This document shows positions 4,743 through 12,300 of a DNA stretch of 13,349 nucleotides, piece after piece. Numbering within the stretch: position 1 is the first letter of the stretch; the number at the start of each line of letters is the position of its first letter. This DNA is from JBCCFK01 sp965262315. GTDB lineage: Bacteria; Actinomycetota; Acidimicrobiia; Acidimicrobiales; UBA8592. Made by a program: the position numbers and the translations under genes. The notes beneath the pieces are model-generated. The model was not told the DNA's origin. It saw nothing but the letters and a program-made list of their open reading frames with translations, and searched no databases. The DNA is taken from positions 1-13,349 of the forward strand of contig CBDHFJ010000038.1 of assembly GCA_965262315.1 (NCBI GenBank). Reading direction: 5' to 3'.

Positions 4743-6331
4743 ATGCGGATCGAAGCAGCCGCAGCCGCAGCGTTCCGTTGCGGTTCGTGACCGTCTGGTG
4801 TGTCGACTGGCCGGTGGTGGTGTTCGGTCGGGAACCCGGGCATCCCATTGCGGTGTTGCACGCCAATCGGGTGGTGGCGTGTTCGGCCGCCGCTCGTCGG
4901 CACGGGGTGGCGCGTGGGCTGCGGCGACGGGAGTCGCAGGGCCGGTGTCCCGGCCTCGAAGTGGTCGAGCGCGACCCCATGCTGGAGGCCCGTGCGTTCG
5001 AGGGGGTGGTGCGGGCACTCGATGACCTGACGCCTCGGGTGGAGATCGTACGACCGGGGTTGGTGGTGTTCCCGGCCCTGGGGCCGTCCCGATATTTCGG
5101 GGGCGACGAGGCGATGGCGCAACGCTGTCAGCGGCTGGTCGCGGACGTGCTGGCCGGGGTGGGCGAGGTGCGCGTGGGGGTCGCCGGCAGCATGTTCGCC
5201 GCGGCGTTGGCGGCTCGTCAGGCCACCGCCGACCAGCCACATCTGGTGGAACCCGAGGACACCGCCGACTTCCTGGCCCCGTTCCCCATCCGGTCGTTGG
5301 AACGGCCCGAGCTCACCAGCGTGCTGGCCCGACTGGGTCTGACCACCCTCGGGCTGTTCGCGGCGCTCGACCCCGCGGACGTGCTGGGTCGCTTCGGGGC
5401 CGAGGGGGCGGTGGCGCACCGACTGGCTCGTGGTCTCGACGACCGGCCGGTCGCCATGGACGACCCGCCCCAGGACATGGAGGTCGCGTCCGAGCTCGAC
5501 CCGCCGGTGGAGCGGGTCGACCAGGCGGCGTTCGTGGGCAAGGTGCTGGGCGACCAGTTCCTGGCGCGTCTCCAGGCCCGGGGTGCCACGTGCACGACCA
5601 TCGTGGTCAGCGCCGAGACCGAGCACGGCGAAGAGCTGGTGCGGATGTGGCGCCACGAGGGGGCGCTCACCGCGGCCGCGGTCGCCGATCGGGTCCGATG
5701 GCAGCTCGACGGCTGGCTGAACGGGTCGAGTGCGGCCCGGCCCACCGGCGGCTTGACCCGGTTGGCGGTGGCGCCCGATGTCGTGCTGCCGGCCGGTGGC
5801 CGCCAGCTCGGATTCTGGGGCGGCCAGACCGAGGCGGCCGAACGGGCCGCCCGGGTGGTGGCCCGGGTCCAGGGCATCCTCGGACCCACGGCGGTCACCG
5901 CACCCGAACGGCGTGGCGGTCGTTCGCCTGCCGAACAGGTCATCGCCGTGCCCGCCGACACGGTCGACCTCGACCGGGACCACATCGACGGCGTTGCAGT
6001 GGACGCTCCCTGGCCCGGGTCCGTGCCCGGTCCCTCGCCGGCCCGGCTGCACCGTCCGCCGCTGCCGGCACAGGTACTCGACGCCGACGGCGACGAGGTC
6101 CGGGTGGACGGCCGAGCCCAGATCTCGGCGGCTCCTGCCACCCTGGTGGTGGACCGCGGTCCTGCCGAGCCGGTGGGGCAGTGGGCCGGCCCCTGGCCGG
6201 CCGACGAACGATGGTGGGACTCCGAACGCCATCGCCGCCGGGCCCGACTCCAGGTGGTGGGGGCGTCGGGTGGCGCCCGGCTGCTGCTGCTCGAAGGTGG
6301 GCGTTGGTGGGTGGAAGCCACCTACGATTGA
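4655..6331 (+). CDS. imuB: ImuB - catalytically inactive Y-family polymerase homologue, mutasome hub
   Basis: Encodes 558 residues. ImuB bridges the beta clamp, ImuA' and DnaE2 during SOS mutagenesis. The Y-family body starts at about residue 43 (RFVTVWCVDWPVVV). The palm position where active polymerases have the catalytic DE pair reads VVFPALG (F139-P140), so catalysis is not expected. A clamp-binding motif QLGFWG occupies residues 384-389. The C-terminal region has the family's GPWPADERWWD block and the closing WWVEATYD. The ATG at 4655 overlaps the imuA' stop. It gives a 42-residue basic low-complexity N-terminal extension encoded by a hairpin array, and TTG at 4778 or GTG at 4787 could be the functional start instead. 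The dodecin gene follows after 31 bases but has its own start signals. Confidence 0.93.
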   Translation: MSANGLGRAPEGRRGGSAPPAQPQRNKRSDADRSSRSRSVPLRFVTVWCVDWPVVVFGREPGHPIAVLHANRVVACSAAARRHGVARGLRRRESQGRCPGLEVVERDPMLEARAFEGVVRALDDLTPRVEIVRPGLVVFPALGPSRYFGGDEAMAQRCQRLVADVLAGVGEVRVGVAGSMFAAALAARQATADQPHLVEPEDTADFLAPFPIRSLERPELTSVLARLGLTTLGLFAALDPADVLGRFGAEGAVAHRLARGLDDRPVAMDDPPQDMEVASELDPPVERVDQAAFVGKVLGDQFLARLQARGATCTTIVVSAETEHGEELVRMWRHEGALTAAAVADRVRWQLDGWLNGSSAARPTGGLTRLAVAPDVVLPAGGRQLGFWGGQTEAAERAARVVARVQGILGPTAVTAPERRGGRSPAEQVIAVPADTVDLDRDHIDGVAVDAPWPGSVPGPSPARLHRPPLPAQVLDADGDEVRVDGRAQISAAPATLVVDRGPAEPVGQWAGPWPADERWWDSERHRRRARLQVVGASGGARLLLLEGGRWWVEATYD

Positions 6332-6357
6332 CCCGCCATCGCCGCCCCACCCAGGAG
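6323..6357 (+). promoter_or_regulatory. Candidate -10 and ribosome binding site of the dodecin gene
   Basis: TACGAT (6323-6328) overlaps the last codons of imuB. An AGGAG Shine-Dalgarno (6353-6357) stands 5 bases before the ATG at 6363. This suggests a separate dodecin transcript with a leader of about 30 bases, although read-through from the SOS promoter is also possible because no terminator is seen. Confidence 0.45.
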
Positions 6358-6362
6358 TCCCC

Positions 6363-6566
6363 ATGACGATCGCGCGAGTCACCGAGGTCATCTCGTCGTC
6401 CCCGCACAGCTTCGACGACGCCGTCCGCGTGGGTGTGGAACGGGCCTCGCGCACGCTCCAGAACGTCAAGGGCGCCTGGGTGCAGGACCAGAAGGTCACC
6501 GTCGAGAACGGCATGATCAGCGAGTACCGGGTGACCCTGAAGATCACCTTCGTGCTGAACGAGTAG
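6363..6566 (+). CDS. Dodecin (flavin-storage protein)
   Basis: Encodes 67 residues, the usual dodecin length. Dodecins form hollow dodecamers that bind flavins (FMN, riboflavin or lumichrome, depending on lineage) and protect the cell from free-flavin photochemistry. The whole pattern is present: VTEVISSSPHSFDDAVRVG, ASRTLQNVKGAW, then EYRVTLKITFVL. Trp39 is at the position that stacks on the flavin ring. The start is fixed by AGGAG at a spacing of 5. It lies 31 bases after imuB and only 4 bases before the thioesterase gene, so dodecin and thioesterase form a pair. No known link to SOS. Confidence 0.93.
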   Translation: MTIARVTEVISSSPHSFDDAVRVGVERASRTLQNVKGAWVQDQKVTVENGMISEYRVTLKITFVLNE

Positions 6567-6570
6567 CGGC

Positions 6571-6984
6571 GTGCACCGCCACGAACTCCGCGTCCGGTTC
6601 TGCGAGCTCGACCCCTACGGTCACGTCAACCACTCGATCTACGTCCAGTACTTCGAGGCCGGCCGAGTCGAGGCTCTCGACTCGGTGGGCATGGGACTGC
6701 ACGTGCTCCAGCGGGATCTCGGCCTCTCTGTCGTGGTCGCCGACATCGCCACCCGTTTCCTCGCGTCGGCGGTGCTGGGCGACACCCTCGTGGTCGAGAG
6801 CGGCCTTTCCAGGGTGGGCCGGGTCAAGGCCACCTGGCTGCAGCGGGTCGTGCGCGGCGACGAGGTCGTGGCCACCCAGCGGATGACCTCGGGGTGCCTG
6901 GGCATCGAGGGTCGTCCCACCCGGTTCCCCGCCGAGCTCGTCACCGCGCTCGAGCCGTTTCGCGTCGACGACGACTGGCTCTGA
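6571..6984 (+). CDS. Acyl-CoA thioesterase, hotdog 4HBT family (YbgC/FadM-like)
   Basis: Encodes 137 residues. Single-hotdog thioesterases hydrolyse acyl-CoA thioesters as tetramers in the cytoplasm. The family signature is intact near the N-terminus: VRFCELDPYGHVNHSIYVQYFEAGRVEAL, that is D14-x2-G17-H18-V19-N20 followed by Y-x2-Y-x-E. Asp14 is the predicted catalytic residue and N20-H21 line the helix that holds the substrate. Chain-length preference cannot be read from sequence. The GTG start lies 4 bases after the dodecin stop, which suggests translational coupling. The convergent exported-protein gene ends 7 bases beyond its stop, with no terminator visible between them. Confidence 0.92.
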   Translation: MHRHELRVRFCELDPYGHVNHSIYVQYFEAGRVEALDSVGMGLHVLQRDLGLSVVVADIATRFLASAVLGDTLVVESGLSRVGRVKATWLQRVVRGDEVVATQRMTSGCLGIEGRPTRFPAELVTALEPFRVDDDWL

Positions 6985-6991
6985 CGTCGGC

Positions 6992-7840
6992 CTACTCCGA
7001 GGGCGCGGGCCGCGCGTCGGCGGGTGCGGGTGCTGCCGCCGGCGGCCGGTAGCCGGGCGGGAACCCGCTCTGGAGCGGCGGCGCCAGCTCCAAGCCCGAC
7101 GATCCCCCCTCGCTGGCCAGACTGCGACCGAGTGTGGCCACCACGCCGGCGGCACCGCCACCGCACGGCAACATGATGTTGTCGAGGTAGACGCCCTCGG
7201 TGCGGTTGTAGGCGCCGTCCACGGTCTGGAAGTCGAACTCGAAGTTGACGGGATTCGCGAGGTTGACCCCGGGCGGAGTGCCGACGGGCACGTTGACCTC
7301 CACCCACTGTCCCTGCGTGGTGTACATGTCCCACTGCGCACCCGAGTTCTCGGGGTGGTCCTGCAAGGTGAAGCCCGGCTGGTGCTTGTTCCAGAGCTCC
7401 ACCCTGGTCCCGCCCTGCACGATGAACAGTCGGAAGCGGTCGTACTGGGTCGCGCTCTCGATGGCGAGGCGGACCTGGAAACAGATCACGTCGGTGGAAG
7501 CGGCAGCGGTGCTCGGCGAGGTGATCGTGCTCCGGGACGTCTGCGAGCCGCGGCGGTAGCTGGGTTGGCCGACGATGGGGTGGAGGCTGTCGGACGTGCC
7601 GGCTCGGCCGAACCACAGGGAATAGGCACCGCTGAAGCTGTGGAGGCCGGAGACCTGCCAGCGAGCCGAGCCGGCCCCGTTCTCGGTCCAGCCCTGGAGG
7701 GTCCCGTCGTCGAAGTTGTATTCGGTGTAGCAACCCGATTGGGCCATCGCTGAGGCCCGGTCGGTGGCGACGACCTGCGGGGCGACCCAGGCGACCGCGG
7801 ACGTCGCTGCCAGCCGACGCAGCGCGGTCCGTCGGTCCAT
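6992..7840 (-). CDS. Tat-type exported beta-sandwich protein of unknown function
   Basis: Encodes 282 residues from the ATG at 7838-7840. The N-terminus MDRRTALRRLAATSAVAWVAP has a twin-arginine pair, a moderately hydrophobic core and Ala-x-Ala sites near residues 29-33 (ASAMA), as in Tat signal peptides. An in-frame ATG at 7936 would add a 32-residue polar leader and cannot be excluded. The mature part begins CYTEYNFDDGTLQGWTENG and continues as alternating strands to VYLDNIMLPCGG (near residue 233). This layout is typical of jelly-roll, carbohydrate-binding or MAM-like domains that start with 'FDDGTL.GW'. Two Cys, near the start and end of the domain, could form a disulphide. A Pro/Ala-rich tail follows (PPLQSGFPPGYRPPAAAPAP). 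There is no sortase motif and no C-terminal helix. The ligand is unknown. Confidence 0.75.
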   Translation of the reverse strand: MDRRTALRRLAATSAVAWVAPQVVATDRASAMAQSGCYTEYNFDDGTLQGWTENGAGSARWQVSGLHSFSGAYSLWFGRAGTSDSLHPIVGQPSYRRGSQTSRSTITSPSTAAASTDVICFQVRLAIESATQYDRFRLFIVQGGTRVELWNKHQPGFTLQDHPENSGAQWDMYTTQGQWVEVNVPVGTPPGVNLANPVNFEFDFQTVDGAYNRTEGVYLDNIMLPCGGGAAGVVATLGRSLASEGGSSGLELAPPLQSGFPPGYRPPAAAPAPADARPAPSE

Positions 7841-8210
7841 GCCACCCGATCGCGCGTCAGTGCCGGACCCCGTGGGGGTCGCGCAAGGTCCGCGTTCGGT
7901 TCGAGAGGCGCGAGCCTCGTCGTTCGGCTGTCCCATGTGTGTCGTCCCAGGCGACCGAGTCCGCCGCACCCCCGGTCGGACGGGAAAACGGCAGGTCGGA
8001 GCCCCCGTTCCATCGGCACGTGGCCACCCGAGATGAGCAGACACGCCGCTCGGAGGTGGGTCGAACGACCCAGGGATCCAGACCCACCCCTGGGTCGCTT
8101 GGGCCATCGCTGCGTCTGATCATGGACGCGGCCCGATTGGCACGGTCGGGTCGGTGGCGTGCGCCAGACTGGACGCCGTGTCGGATGCGGGGCCCTCGAG
8201 TGGCAGGACG
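7841..8210. other. Intergenic region between divergent exported-protein and membrane-protein genes
   Basis: About 370 bases. They may encode N-terminal extensions of either neighbour (ATG at 7936 on the minus strand; GTG at 8178 or 8154 on the plus strand). The notable content is the four-half-site TGGGTC/GACCCA array at 8057-8096. No clear -35/-10 pair is seen on either strand. Confidence 0.45.
8057..8097. promoter_or_regulatory. Array of four TGGGTC/GACCCA half-sites (candidate operator or switching hairpin)
   Basis: The order is TGGGTC (8057-8062), GACCCA (8067-8072), GACCCA (8081-8086), TGGGTC (8091-8096). The two members of each inverted pair start exactly 10 bases apart, one helical turn. 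A longer stem is also possible between CGACCCAGGG (8066-8075) and CCCTGGGTCG (8088-8097). It sits between two divergent genes, where it could serve as a shared operator. No regulator is encoded nearby. Confidence 0.5.
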
Positions 8211-9377
8211 ATGACGCCGGTCGAGCGGACGGCGACCGAACGGTGGTTCGTGCAACGAGGACTCCCGCATGCCATCGAGGACTACTCGGCAACCGAGGAC
8301 GTGCTGACCCGAGCAGCCCCGTTTCTCACCGCCGTCTTCTTCCTCGAGGTCTTCGCCTCCTTCGACGACCGCTTCCAGGGCTGGCGCCAGGCACTGGCCT
8401 TCGCGGCGGCCGTCGCCATCCTCGTCGGTGCGGTGGCTGCGGTGAACCGGCTCCGCGGTCGGCTCGCCTTCCAGCTGCCGGACCAGGTCGGGGTCATCGA
8501 GCTCGGACTGTTCGTGTTCGTACCCGCCGTGCTTCCGGTGCTCTTCTCCGACGAGCCCGGCACGCGGTTCCTGGTCCTCGTCGCGATCAACGTGGTGATC
8601 CTGGCGCTCACGTACGTGGCGACCAGCTACGGCCTGGTGCCCATGATCGGATTCGGCGCCCGACAACTGACCCTGCGCATCGGCGGGTTGGGCCAGCTGG
8701 TCGCCCGCGGGCTTCCGCTGCTGCTCCTGTTCACCACCTTCGTCTTCCTGAACGCCGAGATGTGGCAGGTGGCGAGCGACTTCGACGCGGTGTTCTACGG
8801 CATCTCGCTGGGATTCCTGGTGCTGACGGCGGTGGGGTTCGTGGCGTTGCGGGCACCGCGGGTGGTCGCCGAACTGGAGCAGTTCGACTCCTGGGGTCAC
8901 GTGTGTCGGTATGCCGCCCGGACCGACGCCCCGATCCGGGGGCGAGCGCCGTCGGACCCCGACGCCGCGGTCTCCATCCCGCCGCTGGAGCGAACCGACC
9001 GTGTCAACCTGTCGTTGCTGGTGATCATCGCCCAGATGGTGCAGGTGGTCCTGGTGGCGTTGGTGATCGGCCTGTTCTACGTGGGCTTCGGGCTCCTGGC
9101 GGTGCGCCGGGCCACGATCGGACAGTGGACGACCAGCGAGGTCGACCCGCTGGCCACGGTGGACTTGTTCGGAGCGGAGGTGGTGGTGACCTGGGAGCAC
9201 TTCGCGGTTGCCGGCTTCATCGCGGTCTTCTCGGGCCTTCAGTTCGCGGTGGCGATGCTCACCGACGCCACCTACCGCGAAGAGTTCTACGAGGACGTCA
9301 CCAGCGAGATCCGCGAGACCCTCGCCGTCCGTGCCCTCTACCACGACGGCCTTGCTGATCGAACACCTGTTCGGTAG
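8211..9377 (+). CDS. Polytopic membrane protein of unknown function, directly upstream of dnaE2
   Basis: Encodes 388 residues from the ATG at 8211. In-frame GTGs at 8178 and 8154 give 11 or 19 extra residues. None has a good ribosome binding site, and the conserved-looking start MTPVERTATERWFVQRGLPHAIEDYS favours 8211. Hydrophobic segments lie near residues 62-79, 94-112, 119-138, 167-183, 194-213, 267-298 and 330-350, about seven helices. A polar loop (215-265) is probably cytoplasmic. The C-terminal tail is charged (REEFYEDVTSEIRETL). No transporter or enzyme motif is recognised. Its final codons contain the LexA box and -35 of the dnaE2 promoter, so the 3' end is under double constraint. 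The stop codon TAG is part of the dnaE2 -10. Whether it is itself SOS-induced is unknown; no LexA box lies upstream of it. Confidence 0.8.
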   Translation: MTPVERTATERWFVQRGLPHAIEDYSATEDVLTRAAPFLTAVFFLEVFASFDDRFQGWRQALAFAAAVAILVGAVAAVNRLRGRLAFQLPDQVGVIELGLFVFVPAVLPVLFSDEPGTRFLVLVAINVVILALTYVATSYGLVPMIGFGARQLTLRIGGLGQLVARGLPLLLLFTTFVFLNAEMWQVASDFDAVFYGISLGFLVLTAVGFVALRAPRVVAELEQFDSWGHVCRYAARTDAPIRGRAPSDPDAAVSIPPLERTDRVNLSLLVIIAQMVQVVLVALVIGLFYVGFGLLAVRRATIGQWTTSEVDPLATVDLFGAEVVVTWEHFAVAGFIAVFSGLQFAVAMLTDATYREEFYEDVTSEIRETLAVRALYHDGLADRTPVR

Positions 9378-9380
9378 GGT
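9352..9380 (+). promoter_or_regulatory. SOS promoter with LexA box for dnaE2
   Basis: The -35 is TTGCTG (9352-9357) and the -10 is TAGGGT (9375-9380), with a 17-bp spacer. The LexA box TCGAAC-ACCT-GTTCGG (9359-9374) fills the spacer and differs from the perfect palindrome only in its last base. All of it except the last three bases of the -10 lies within the end of the membrane protein gene. The -10 ends 11 bases before the dnaE2 ATG, so the leader is very short and has no Shine-Dalgarno. The geometry matches the imuA' promoter. Confidence 0.88.
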
Positions 9381-9391
9381 TCGTCATCCCT

Positions 9392-12300
9392 ATGGGATGG
9401 CGCAACCCCCCGATGCCGTGGTCGGAGATGGAACGGCGACTCTCTGGGCGGCGCGCGCCCAGCGGCCACGAGGACACCTTCGCCCCCGGTGACGGTGGCG
9501 ACAGCCCCGCCTGGTCCCGCAAACGCACGCCGTACGAGGCCCCCGAGATCCGACGGTTGGCGGTGGGGCCGGCCTACGCCGAGCTGCACTGCCACTCCCA
9601 TTTCAGTTTCCTCGACGGAGCCTCGAGCCCGGAGGAACTGGTCGAGGAGTCGGTTCGGCTGGGCCTGCGGGCACTGGCGCTGACCGACCACAACGGTTTC
9701 TACGGAGTGGTGCGGTTCGCTGAGGCGGCCCGGGAGTTCGGCCTCCCCACGATCTTCGGGTCCGAACTCACGCTCCAGGCCCCGATGCTGGACACCTCGG
9801 ACCTCGGCCATCGCCATCTGGTGATCCTGGCGCGCAACCCCCAGGGGTACGCGTTGTTGGGGCGGGCCATCTCCGCCGCCCAGATGGCAGGGGAGAAGGG
9901 GGCGCCCCGGATCACGATGGAGGAGCTGGCCGAGATCGGGAGCATGCGTGGCGGTGGGCACTGGCAGGTCCTCACCGGCTGTCGGCAGGGGGCGGTGCCC
10001 CATGCGCTCGAACACGACGGGCCCGCCGCCGCCCGCCGGGAGCTGGACGTCCTGGTCGATGCCTTCGGTCGGGACCGGGTCACCGTCGAGCTCTGGGACC
10101 ACGCCCACCCGCTGGACTCGGTGCGCAACGACGCGCTGGCTCGGCTTGCCGTCGACGTCGGGGTCGACCTGGTCGCCACCAACAACGTGCACTATCACGC
10201 GCCGGCACGGCGTCGGCTGGCCACGGCCATGGCCGCGGTGGGTGCCCGGTCATCGCTCGACGAGGTCGACGGCCACCTCCCCGCCGCCGCCACCGCCCAT
10301 CTCCGGTCCGGCGTGGAACAGGCCCGCCGGTTCGCCCGGTACCCCGGCGTCGTCGAACGTGCCGGCGAGCTGGGACTGGAATGTGCGTTCGACCTCCAGC
10401 TGGTGGCCCCTGAGCTGCCCCCGTACCCGTGTGGCGAGGGTCATGACGAGATGTCGTGGCTGCGCCACATCACCGAGGAGGGGGCCCGGCGCCGGTACGG
10501 CTCCCGCGGCGCCGAGACCGTCCCCGGTGCCTGGGAACAGATCGACCGCGAGCTCGACGTCATCGCCCACCTGAACTTCCCGGGCTACTTCCTGATCGTG
10601 TGGGACATCGTCGAGTTCTGTCGCCGCAGCGACATCCTCTGTCAGGGGCGGGGATCGGCCGCCAACTCGGCGGTCTGTTACGCCCTGGGCATCACCAACG
10701 CCGATGCGGTGTCGCTGGGGCTGTTGTTCGAGCGCTTCCTCTCCGCGGCCCGCGACGGCCCACCCGACATCGACATCGACATCGAGAGCGGGCGGCGCGA
10801 AGAGGTCATCCAGTACGTCTATGACCGCTACGGCCGCCAGTACGCGGCCCAGGTCTGCAACGTGATCACGTATCGGGCCCGGTCCGCGGTGCGCGACATG
10901 GCCAAGGCGCTCGGGTACGCCACGGGCCAACAGGACGCCTTCGCCAAGGGCATCGACCGCTGGGGTGGGCTGCGTGAACAGGTCACTCGCACTCCGCCCT
11001 CCGAAGCGCCGGCCGGACCCACCAGCCGCCCCGCACCCGAACCGGCGGGGGAACCGCCGTCGTTGCCTGACGACGTCCTGGCGTTGGCCGTCGAGCTCGA
11101 ACACGCCCCCCGGCACCTGGGGATCCACTCCGGCGGCATGGTCCTGTGTGATCGACCGATCGTCGAGGTCTGTCCGGTGGAGTGGGCCCGCATGGAGGAC
11201 CGCAGCGTCCTCCAGTGGGACAAGGACGACTGTGCTGCGGCGGGACTGGTCAAGTTCGACTTGTTGGGGCTGGGGATGTTGACCGCCATCCACGAGGCTC
11301 TCGATCTGATCGAGGCCCACGACGGCACCACCATCGACATCGCCACCCTGCCTCAGGACCCCGCCGTCTACGACATGATGTGCCGCGCCGACACCATCGG
11401 GGTCTTCCAGATCGAATCCCGGGCTCAGATGGCCACCCTGCCACGTCTCAAGCCCCGATGTTTCTACGACCTGGTGGTCGAGGTGGCCCTGATCCGCCCG
11501 GGTCCCATCCAGGGCGGATCCGTGCATCCCTACATCCGTCGCCGCAACGGTGAGGAGCCCGTCACCTACCTGCATCCGTTGCTCGAACCCGCCTTGGCAA
11601 AGACGCTCGGCATCCCCCTGTTCCAGGAGCAGCTCATGCAGATGGCAATCGACGTCGCCGGCTTCACCGCCGCCGATGCCGATCAGCTTCGCCAGGCGAT
11701 GGGCTCCAAGCGCAGCCAGGAGCGCATGGAGCGTCTGCGGTCACGTCTGTACGACGGCATGGCCCAGCGCGGGATCGTCGGCGACACCGCTGATGCCATC
11801 TGGGAGAAGCTGGCCGCCTTCGCCAACTTCGGGTTCCCCGAGAGTCACTCGGTGAGCTTCGCCTACCTGGTGTACATCTCGGCCTGGCTGAAGCATCACC
11901 ACCCCGCGGCCTTCTGTGCGGCGCTGTTGAACGCCCAGCCGATGGGGTTCTACTCGCCACATTCGTTGGTGCAGGACGCTCGACGCCACGGGGTGCACGT
12001 GGCGGGGCCAGACATCAACACCTCCGAGGCCAAGGCCACGCTGTTCGCGCACGAGACCGGGCCGGCGGTACGAGTGGGGTTGGAATACGTCCGCCATGTG
12101 GGGGAGGAGCTGGCGGTCGACATCGAGGCCGGCCAGCCCTACACCTCCATCGAGGACCTGCGTCGGCGCCTCGGGCTGAAGCAGAACGTCCTCGAGGCCT
12201 TCGCAACCGCCGGCGCGTTCGATGGGTTCGGGATCGCCCGACGGCAGGCCATCTGGGAGGCGGGTGCGCTCGCGCACACCGGACCCGAGCGACTGCCAGG

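Noticed and set aside
4703..6547. 614-codon minus-strand open frame over imuB and dodecin
   Set aside because: Arg/Gly/His-rich shadow with no domain; the plus strand encodes ImuB and dodecin clearly.
7857..9344. 495-codon minus-strand open frame over the membrane protein gene
   Set aside because: Glu/Gln/His/Arg-rich antisense mirror of a membrane protein, with no start signal or domain.
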